Assembly (NCBI RefSeq): GCF_050947335.1
Contig: NW_027473314.1
Coordinates: 2,728,001-2,792,000, forward strand
Length of the DNA stretch: 64,000 nucleotides
Reading direction: 5' to 3'
From: Megachile rotundata
Lineage: Eukaryota > Arthropoda > Insecta > Hymenoptera > Megachilidae
In this document: piece by piece, positions 51,701-63,600 of the stretch
Layout of the letters: each line of letters begins with the position of its first letter
How positions within the stretch are numbered: position 1 is the first letter of the stretch
Program-made: the position numbers and the translations under genes
Notes under the pieces: generated by a model
The model's database searches: none
What the model was told of the DNA's origin: nothing
Seen by the model: the letters and a program-made list of their open reading frames with translations, nothing else

Positions 51701-51979
51701 CACAATCATACAGTCACAATCATACAATCACAATCATACAATCACAATCATACAGTCACAATCATACAATCGCAATAAAAGAATCACAATCATACAATCA
51801 CAATCATACAATCACAATCTCACAGTCACAATCATACAGTCACAATCATACAATCACAATCATAGAATCACAATCATACAATCACAATCATACAATGACA
51901 ATCATACAATCACAATCATATAATCACAATCATACAATCACAGTCATACAATCACAATCATACAATCACAATCATACAA

Positions 51980-52043
51980 TCGCAATCATACAATCGCAAT
52001 CATACAATCGCAATCATACAATCGCAATCATACAATCGCAATC
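51980..52043. repeat. Run of five adjacent TCGCAATC variant units
   Basis: The CpG of TCGCAATC occurs in five successive units, at 51,981, 51,995, 52,009, 52,023 and 52,037; the last is in the unit that also carries CAAAGAATC. Equal runs of five occur at 52,975-53,031, 59,386-59,442 and 60,969-61,025, each ending at a CAAAGAATC unit. The recurrence marks a shared module. Confidence 0.9.
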
Positions 52044-52679
52044 AAAGAATCACAATCATACGATCACAATCATACAATCACAATCATACAATCACAATCA
52101 TACAATCGCAATCATACAATCACAATCATACAATTACTATCATACAATCACAATCATTCAATCGCAATCATACAATCACAATCTTACAATCACGATCATA
52201 CAATCACGATCATACAATCACGATCATACAATTACAATCTCACAATCACAATCACACAATCACAATCATACAATTACTATCATACAATCACAATCATGCA
52301 ATCGCAATCATGCAATCACAATCATTCAGAAACAATCATACAATCACTATCATACAATCACAATCATACAATCACAATCATACCATCACAATCATACAAT
52401 CACAATCATACAATCAAAATCATACAATCACAATCAAACGGTCAGAATCATACAATCACAATCATACAATCACGATCATACAATCACGATCATACAATCA
52501 CGATCATACAATCACGATCATACCATCACAATCATACAATCACAGTCATACAATTACAATCATACAATCACAATCATACAATCATAATCACAAAATCACA
52601 ATCATACAATCACAATCATACAATCACAACCATACAATCACAATCATACAATCACAATCATACAATCACAATCATACAA

Positions 52680-55600
52680 TCACAATCATACAATCACAAT
52701 CACACAATCACAATCGTACAGTCACAATCATGCAATCACAATCATACAATCACAATCATACAATCACAATCATACAATCACAATCATACAATCACAATCA
52801 TACAATCACAATCATACAATCACAATCATACAATCACAATCATACAATCACAATCATACAATCACAATCACACAATCACAATCGTACAATCACAATCATA
52901 CAATCACAATCATAGAATCACAATCATACAATCACAGTCATACAATCACAATCATACAATCACAATCATACAATCGCAATCATACAATCGCAATCATACA
53001 ATCGCAATCATACAATCGCAATCATACAATCGCAATCAAAGAATCACAATCATACGATCACAATCATACAATCACAATCATACAGTCACAATCATACAAT
53101 CGCAATCATACAATCACAATCATACAATTACTATCATACAATCACAATCATTCAATCGCAATCATACAATCACAATCTCACAATCACGATCATACAATCA
53201 CGATCATACAATCACGATCATACAATCACAATCTCACAATCACAATCACACAATCACAATCATACAATCACAATCATACAATCATAATCATACAATCGCA
53301 ATCATGCAATCACAATCATACAGAAACAATCATACAATCACTATCATACAATCAGAATCATACAATCACAATCATACCATCACAATCATACAATCACAAT
53401 CATGCAATCACAATCATACAATCACAATCATACAATCACAATCATACAATCACAATCATACAATCACAATCATACAATCACAATCATACAATCACAATCA
53501 TACAATCACAGTCATACAATCACAATCATACAATCACAATCATAAAATCACAATCATACAATCACAATCATACAGTCACAATCATACAATCACAATCATA
53601 CAATCACAATCATACAATCACAATCATAGAATCACAATCATACAATCGCAATCATACAATCACAATCATACAATCACAATCATACAATCGCAATCAAAGA
53701 ATCACAATCATACGATCACAATCATACAATCACAATCATACAATCGCAATCATACAATCACAATCATACAATTACTATCATACAATCACAATCATTCAAT
53801 CGCAATCATACAATCACAATCTCACAATCACGATCATACAATCACGATCATACAATCACAATCTCACAATCACAATCACACAATCACAATCATACAATCA
53901 CAATCATACAATCATAATCATACAATCGCAGTCATGCAATCACAATCATACAGAAACAATCATACAATCACTATCATACAATCGCAATCAAAGAATCACA
54001 ATCATACGATCACAATCATACAATCACAATCATACAATCACAATCATACAATCGCAATTATACAATCACAATCATACAGAAACAATCATACAACCTTAAT
54101 TATACAACCACAATCATACGACCACAATCATACAATCACAATCATACAATCACAATCATACAATCACAATCAAACAGTCAGACTCATACAGTCACAATCA
54201 TACAATCACAATCATACAATCACGATCATACAATCACGATCATACAATCACGATCATACAATCACGATCATACAATCACAATCATACAATCACAGTCATA
54301 CAATTACAATCATACAATCACAATCATACAATCATAATCACAAAATCACAGTCATACAATCACAATCATACAATCACAACCATACAATCACAATCATACA
54401 ATCACAATCATACAATCACAATCATACAATCACAGACATACAATCACAATCATACAATCACAATCATACAATCACAATCATACAATCACAATCATACAAT
54501 CACAGTCATACAATCACAGTCATAAAATCACAGTCATACAATCACAGTCATACAATCACAATCATACAGTCACAATCATACAATCACAATCATACAATCA
54601 TAATCACAAAATCACAATCATACAATCACAATCATACAATCACAACCATACAATCACTATCATACAATCACAGTCATACAATCACAATCATACAATCACA
54701 GTCATACAATCACAATCATACAATCACAATCATACAATCACAATCATACAATCACAGTCATACAATCACAATCATACAATCACAGTCATACAATCACAAT
54801 CATACAGTCACAATCATACAATCACAATCATACAATCACAATCATACAATCACAATCATAGAATCACAATCATAGAATCACAATCATAGAATCACAATCA
54901 TACAATCACAATCATACAATCACAATCATACAATCACAATCATACAATCACAATCATACAATCACAGTCATACAATCACAATCATACAGTCACAATCATA
55001 CAATCACAGTCATACAATCACAATCATACAATCACAATCATACAATCACAATCATACAATCACAATCATACAATCGCAATCATACAATCGCAATAAAAGA
55101 ATCACAATCATACAATCACAATCATACAATCACAATCATACAATCACAATCATACAATCACAATCATACAATCACAATCATACAATCACAATCATACAAT
55201 CACAATCTCACAATCACAATCTCACAATCACAATCTCACAATCACAATCATACAATCACAATCATACAATCATAATCATACAATCGCAATCATGCAATCA
55301 CAATCATACAGAAACAATCATACAATCACTATCATACAATCACAATCATACAATCACAATCATACCATCACAATCTTACAATCACAATCATACAATCACA
55401 ATCATACAATTACTATCATACAATCACAATCACTCAATCGCAATCATACAATCACAATCTCACAATCACGATCATACAATCACAATCTCATAATCACAAT
55501 CACACAATCACAATCATACAATCACAATCATACAATCACAATCATACAGTCATAATCATACAATCGCAATCATGCAATCACAATCATACAATAACAATCA

Positions 55601-56006
55601 TACGATCACAATCATACAATCACAACCATACAATCACAATCAAACAGTCAGAATCATACAATCACAATCATACAATCACGATCATACAATCACGATCATA
55701 CAATCACGATCATACAATCACAATCATACCATCACAGTCATACAATTACAATCATACAATCACAATCATACAATCATAATCACAAAATCACAATCATACA
55801 ATCACAATCATACAATCACAACCATACAATCACAATCATACAATCGCAATCAAAGAATCACAATCATACGATCACAATCATACAATCACAATCATACAAT
55901 CACAATCATACAATCGCAATCATACAATCACAGTCATACAATTACTATCATACAATCACAATCACTCAATCGCAATCATACAATCACAATCTCACAATCA
56001 CGATCA
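52680..56006. repeat. 3.3-kb satellite block, left copy (7,994-bp offset)
   Basis: Every marker I checked recurs 7,994 bp (571 units) downstream, up to the last base of the window: CGTACAG at 52,715 and 60,709, ends of matching open frames at 54,875 and 62,869, an ATGCAATC unit at 55,292 and 63,286, and CTCACAATCACGATCA ending at 56,006 and 64,000. I noticed five scattered substitutions (near 52,915, 53,085, 54,059, 54,195 and 55,009) and no indel. Unlike the tandem duplications elsewhere, the copies are about 4.7 kb apart. Confidence 0.85.
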
Positions 56007-58879
56007 TACAATCACAATCTCATAATCACAATCACACAATCACAATCATACAATCACAATCATTCAGTCATAATCATACAATCGCAATCATGCAATCACA
56101 ATCATACAATAACAATCATACGATCACAATCATACAATCACAATCATACAATCACAATCAAACAGTCAGAATCATACAATCACAATCATACAATCACGAT
56201 CATACAATCACGATCATACAATCACGATCATACAATCACAGTCATACCATCACAGTCATACAATTACAATCATACAATCACAATCATACAATCATAATCA
56301 CAAAATCACAATCATACAATCACAATCATACAATCACAATCATACAATCACAGTCATACAATCACAGTCATACAATCACAGTCATACAATCACAGTCATA
56401 CAATCACAATCATACAGTCACAATCATACAATCACAATCATACAATCACAATCATACAATCACAATCATACAATCACAATCATACAATCACAGTCATACA
56501 ATCACAGTCATACAGTCACAATCATACAGTCATAATCATACAATCACAATCATACAATCACAATCATACAATCACAATCATACAATCACAATCATACAAT
56601 CACAATCATACAATCACAATCATACAATCACAATCATAGAATCACAATCATACAATCACAATCATACAATCACAATCATACAATCACAATCATACAATCA
56701 CAATCATACAATCACAATCATACAATCACAATCATACAATCACAGTCATACAATCACAATCATACAGTCACAATCATACAATCACAATCATACAATCACA
56801 ATCATACAATCACAATCATACAATCACAATCATACAATCACAATCATAGAATCACAATCATACAATCACAATCATACAATCGCAATAAAAGAATCACAAT
56901 CATACAATCACAATCAAACAATCACAATCATACAATCACAATCATACAATCACAATCATACAATCACAATCATACAATCACAATCATACAATCACAATCA
57001 TACAATCACAATCATACAATCACAATCATACAATCACAATCATACAATCACAATCATACAATCACAATCATACAATCACAATCTCACAATCACAATCATA
57101 CAATCACAATCATACAATCATAATCATACAATCGCAATCATGCAATCACAATCATACAGAAACAATCATACAATCACTATCATACAATCACAATCATACA
57201 ACCACAATCATACCATCACAATCTTACAATCACAATCATGCAATCACAATCATACAATCACAATCATACAATCACAATAATACAATCACAATCATACAAT
57301 CACAATCTTACAATCACAATCATACAATCACAATCATACAATCACAATCATACAACCGCAATCAAAGAATCACAATCATACGATCACAATCATACAATCA
57401 CAATCATACAATCACAATCATACAATCGCAATCATACAATCACAATCACACAATTACTATCATACAATCACAATCACTCAATCGCAATCATACAATCACA
57501 ATCATACAAACACAATCATACAATCACAATCATACAATCACAATCATACAATCGCAATCAAAGAATCACAATCATACGATCACAATCATACAATCACAAT
57601 CATACAATCACAATCATACAATCACAATCATACAATCACAATCATACAATCACAATCATACGATTACTATCATACAATCACAATCATACAATCACAATCA
57701 TACAATCACAATCATACAATCGCAATCATACAATTGCAATCATACAATCACAAACATACAGAAACAATCATACAATCTCTATCATACAATCACAATCATA
57801 CAATCACAATCATACAATCACAATCATACAAACACAATCATACAATCACAATCATACAATCACAATCATACAATCGCAATCAAAGAATCACAATCATACC
57901 ATCACAATCATACAATCACAATCATACAATTACTATCATACAATCACAATCATACAATCACAATCATACAATCACAATCATACAATCGCAATCATACAAT
58001 TGCAATCATACAGTCACAAACATACAGAAACAATCATACAATCACTATCATACAATCCCAATCATACAATCACAATCATACAATCACAATCATACAATCG
58101 CAATCATACAATTGCAATCATACAATCACAAACATACAGAAACAATCATACAATCACAATCATACAATCACAATCATACAATCACAATCATAGAATCACA
58201 ATCATACAATCACAATCATACAATCACAATCATACAATCACAATCATACAATCACAATCATACAATCACAATCATACAATCACAATCATACAATCACAAT
58301 CATACAATCACAATCATACAATCACAATCATACAATCACAGTCATACAATAACAATCATACAGTCACAATCATACAATCACAATCACTCAATCGCAATCA
58401 TACAATCACAATCTCACAATCACGATCATACAATCACAATCTCACAATCACAATCACACAATCACAATCATACAATCACAATCATACAGTCATAATCATA
58501 CAATCGCAATCATGCAATCACAATCATACAATAACAATCATACGATCACAATCATACAATCACAATCATACAATCACAATCATACAATCACAATCATACA
58601 ATCACAATCAAACAGTCAGAATCATACAATCACAATCATGCAATCACGATCATACAATCACGATCATACAATCACGATCATACAATCACAATCATACCAT
58701 CACAGTCATACAATTACAATCATTCAATCACAATCATACAATCATAATCACAAAATCACAATCATACAATCACAATCATACAATCACAACCATACAATCA
58801 CTATCATACAATCACAGTCATACAATCACAATCATACAATCACAGTCATACAATCACAATCATACAATCACAATCATAC
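56007..58879. repeat. Satellite segment between the 7,994-bp-offset blocks
   Basis: Ordinary 14-bp units with mixed modules: CATGCAATC/ACAATAAC near 56,090, AATAAAAG at 56,884, module K forms near 57,730, 58,000 and 58,120 (here mutated and closely spaced), and CACAAACAC variants. The marker order follows none of the HOR copies, so this is a locally rearranged stretch. No gene is present. Confidence 0.7.
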
Positions 58880-59100
58880 AATCATAATCATACAATTACA
58901 ATCATACATCACAATCATACAATCACAATCATACAATCGCAATCATACAACCACAATCATACAATCGCAATCATACAATTACAATCTCCCAAGTACAATC
59001 TCCCAAATACAATCATACAATCACAATCATACAATCACAATCATACAATCGAATTCATACAATCGCAAACATACAATCACAATCATACAATCATAATCAT
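58880..59100. repeat. Degenerate satellite patch
   Basis: This is the only place where several neighbouring units depart from consensus at multiple positions. It holds a one-base deletion at about 58,908, two adjacent units with AATCTCCC (58,983-58,990 and 58,997-59,004) followed by AAGTAC and AAATAC, an EcoRI site GAATTC at 59,051-59,056, and a TCGCAAACATAC unit. The 14-bp spacing is otherwise kept. Neither the AATCTCCC pair nor GAATTC was noticed elsewhere in the window. It may be a relic of older, less homogenised array or a junction between blocks. Confidence 0.8.
58901..58913. other. Register shift -1 (13-bp unit)
   Basis: The unit reads ATCATACATCACA, 13 bp, lacking one A of the usual CAATCAC. 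The register falls from 3 to 2 modulo 14. It lies at the start of the degenerate patch and is the only one-base deletion I found in the window. Confidence 0.93.
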
Positions 59101-60673
59101 ACAATCACAATCATACAATCAAAATCATACAATCACAATCATACAATCACAATCATACAATCACAATCATACAATCACAATCATACAATCACAATCATAC
59201 AATCGCAATCAATGAATCACAATCATACGATCACAATCATACAATCACAATCATACAATCACAATCATACAATCACAATCACACAATCACAATCGTACAA
59301 TCACAATCATACAATCACAATCATAGAATCACAATCATACAATCACAGTCATACAATCACAATCATACAATCACAATCATACAATCGCAATCATACAATC
59401 GCAATCATACAATCGCAATCATACAATCGCAATCATACAATCGCAATCAAAGAATCACAATCATACGATCACAATCATACAATCACAATCATACAATCAC
59501 AATCATACAATCGCAATCATACAATCACAATCATACAATTACTATCATACAATCACAATCATTCAATCGCAATCATACAATCACAATCTTACAATCACGA
59601 TCATACAATCACGATCATACAATCACGATCATACAATTACAATCTCACAATCACAATCACACAATCACAATCATACAATTACTATCATACAATCACAATC
59701 ATGCAATCGCAATCATGCAATCACAATCATTCAGAAACAATCATACAATCACTATCATACAATCACCATCATACAATCACAATCATACCATCACAATCAT
59801 ACAATCACAATCATACAATCAAAATCATACAATCACAATCAAACAGTCAGAATCATACAATCACAATCATACAATCACGATCATACAATCACGATCATAC
59901 AATCACGATCATACAATCACGATCATACCATCACAATCATACAATCACAGTCATACAATTACAATCATACAATCACAATCATACAATCATAATCACAAAA
60001 TCACAATCATACAATCACAATCATACAATCACAACCATACAATCACAATCATACAATCACAATCATACAATCACAATCATACAATCACAATCATACAATC
60101 ACAGTCATACAATTACAATCATACAATCACAATCATACAATCACAATCATACAATCACAATCATACAATCACAATCATACAATCACAGTCATACAATCAC
60201 AATCATACAATCACAGTCATACAATCACAATCATACAGTCACAATCATACAATCACAATCATACAATCACAATCATACAATCACAATCATACAATCACAA
60301 TCATACAATCACAATCATACAATCACAATCATACAATCACAATCATACAATGACAATCATACAATCGCAATCAAAGAATCACAATCATACAATCACAATC
60401 ATACAAGGACAATCATTCAAATCACAATCATACAGTCACAATCATACAATCACAATCATAGAATCACAATCATACAGTCACAATCATACAATCGCAATAA
60501 AAGAATCACAATCATACAATCACAATCATACAATCACAATCTCACAGTCACAATCATACAGTCACAATCATACAATCACAATCATAGAATCACAATCATA
60601 CAATCACAATCATACAATGACAATCATACAATCACAATCATATAATCACAATCATACAATCACAATCATACAA
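59101..60673. repeat. Satellite segment before the right 3.3-kb block
   Basis: Resembles 51.98-52.6 kb (five TCGCAATC units at 59,385-59,448, module C near 59,701), at an offset of 7,405 bp, one short of a multiple of 14, as expected from the deletion at 58,908. From about 60.35 kb it resembles 51.63-51.92 kb, including the extra-A shift at 60,419. A unique CAATGAATC unit lies at 59,209-59,217 where CAAAGAATC is usual. No gene is present. Confidence 0.75.
60418..60422. other. Register shift +1 (third copy of the extra A)
   Basis: Same ACAAGGAC plus ATTCAAATCAC context as 46,656 and 51,697, with the extra A in the run at 60,419-60,421. The register returns to 3 modulo 14 and stays there to the window end. 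Confidence 0.95.
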
Positions 60674-63600
60674 TCACAATCATACAATCACAATCACACA
60701 ATCACAATCGTACAGTCACAATCATGCAATCACAATCATACAATCACAATCATACAATCACAATCATACAATCACAATCATACAATCACAATCATACAAT
60801 CACAATCATACAATCACAATCATACAATCACAATCATACAATCACAATCATACAATCACAATCACACAATCACAATCGTACAATCACAATCATACAATCA
60901 CAATCATAGTATCACAATCATACAATCACAGTCATACAATCACAATCATACAATCACAATCATACAATCGCAATCATACAATCGCAATCATACAATCGCA
61001 ATCATACAATCGCAATCATACAATCGCAATCAAAGAATCACAATCATACGATCACAATCATACAATCACAATCATACAATCACAATCATACAATCGCAAT
61101 CATACAATCACAATCATACAATTACTATCATACAATCACAATCATTCAATCGCAATCATACAATCACAATCTCACAATCACGATCATACAATCACGATCA
61201 TACAATCACGATCATACAATCACAATCTCACAATCACAATCACACAATCACAATCATACAATCACAATCATACAATCATAATCATACAATCGCAATCATG
61301 CAATCACAATCATACAGAAACAATCATACAATCACTATCATACAATCAGAATCATACAATCACAATCATACCATCACAATCATACAATCACAATCATGCA
61401 ATCACAATCATACAATCACAATCATACAATCACAATCATACAATCACAATCATACAATCACAATCATACAATCACAATCATACAATCACAATCATACAAT
61501 CACAGTCATACAATCACAATCATACAATCACAATCATAAAATCACAATCATACAATCACAATCATACAGTCACAATCATACAATCACAATCATACAATCA
61601 CAATCATACAATCACAATCATAGAATCACAATCATACAATCGCAATCATACAATCACAATCATACAATCACAATCATACAATCGCAATCAAAGAATCACA
61701 ATCATACGATCACAATCATACAATCACAATCATACAATCGCAATCATACAATCACAATCATACAATTACTATCATACAATCACAATCATTCAATCGCAAT
61801 CATACAATCACAATCTCACAATCACGATCATACAATCACGATCATACAATCACAATCTCACAATCACAATCACACAATCACAATCATACAATCACAATCA
61901 TACAATCATAATCATACAATCGCAGTCATGCAATCACAATCATACAGAAACAATCATACAATCACTATCATACAATCGCAATCAAAGAATCACAATCATA
62001 CGATCACAATCATACAATCACAATCATACAATCACAATCATACAATCGCAATCATACAATCACAATCATACAGAAACAATCATACAACCTTAATTATACA
62101 ACCACAATCATACGACCACAATCATACAATCACAATCATACAATCACAATCATACAATCACAATCAAACAGTCAGACTCATACAATCACAATCATACAAT
62201 CACAATCATACAATCACGATCATACAATCACGATCATACAATCACGATCATACAATCACGATCATACAATCACAATCATACAATCACAGTCATACAATTA
62301 CAATCATACAATCACAATCATACAATCATAATCACAAAATCACAGTCATACAATCACAATCATACAATCACAACCATACAATCACAATCATACAATCACA
62401 ATCATACAATCACAATCATACAATCACAGACATACAATCACAATCATACAATCACAATCATACAATCACAATCATACAATCACAATCATACAATCACAGT
62501 CATACAATCACAGTCATAAAATCACAGTCATACAATCACAGTCATACAATCACAATCATACAGTCACAATCATACAATCACAATCATACAATCATAATCA
62601 CAAAATCACAATCATACAATCACAATCATACAATCACAACCATACAATCACTATCATACAATCACAGTCATACAATCACAATCATACAATCACAGTCATA
62701 CAATCACAATCATACAATCACAATCATACAATCACAATCATACAATCACAGTCATACAATCACAATCATACAATCACAGTCATACAATCACAATCATACA
62801 GTCACAATCATACAATCACAATCATACAATCACAATCATACAATCACAATCATAGAATCACAATCATAGAATCACAATCATAGAATCACAATCATACAAT
62901 CACAATCATACAATCACAATCATACAATCACAATCATACAATCACAATCATACAATCACAGTCATACAATCACAATCATACAGTCACAATCATACAATCA
63001 CAATCATACAATCACAATCATACAATCACAATCATACAATCACAATCATACAATCACAATCATACAATCGCAATCATACAATCGCAATAAAAGAATCACA
63101 ATCATACAATCACAATCATACAATCACAATCATACAATCACAATCATACAATCACAATCATACAATCACAATCATACAATCACAATCATACAATCACAAT
63201 CTCACAATCACAATCTCACAATCACAATCTCACAATCACAATCATACAATCACAATCATACAATCATAATCATACAATCGCAATCATGCAATCACAATCA
63301 TACAGAAACAATCATACAATCACTATCATACAATCACAATCATACAATCACAATCATACCATCACAATCTTACAATCACAATCATACAATCACAATCATA
63401 CAATTACTATCATACAATCACAATCACTCAATCGCAATCATACAATCACAATCTCACAATCACGATCATACAATCACAATCTCATAATCACAATCACACA
63501 ATCACAATCATACAATCACAATCATACAATCACAATCATACAGTCATAATCATACAATCGCAATCATGCAATCACAATCATACAATAACAATCATACGAT

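Larger units (their letters stand above)
51282..52680. repeat. Satellite segment between two duplicated blocks
   Basis: Contains AATAAAAG units (51,339 and 51,774), an extra-A register shift at 51,697, a run of five TCGCAATC units (51,980-52,043), three consecutive CACGATC units near 52.2 kb and a module C near 52,296. Up to about 51.95 kb it copies 46.26-46.95 kb. No gene is present. Confidence 0.75.

Noticed and set aside
59051..59056. GAATTC as evidence of a cloning junction
   Set aside because: The 14-bp units continue in register on both sides and no vector sequence is seen. A few substitutions in the repeat are enough to give this site.
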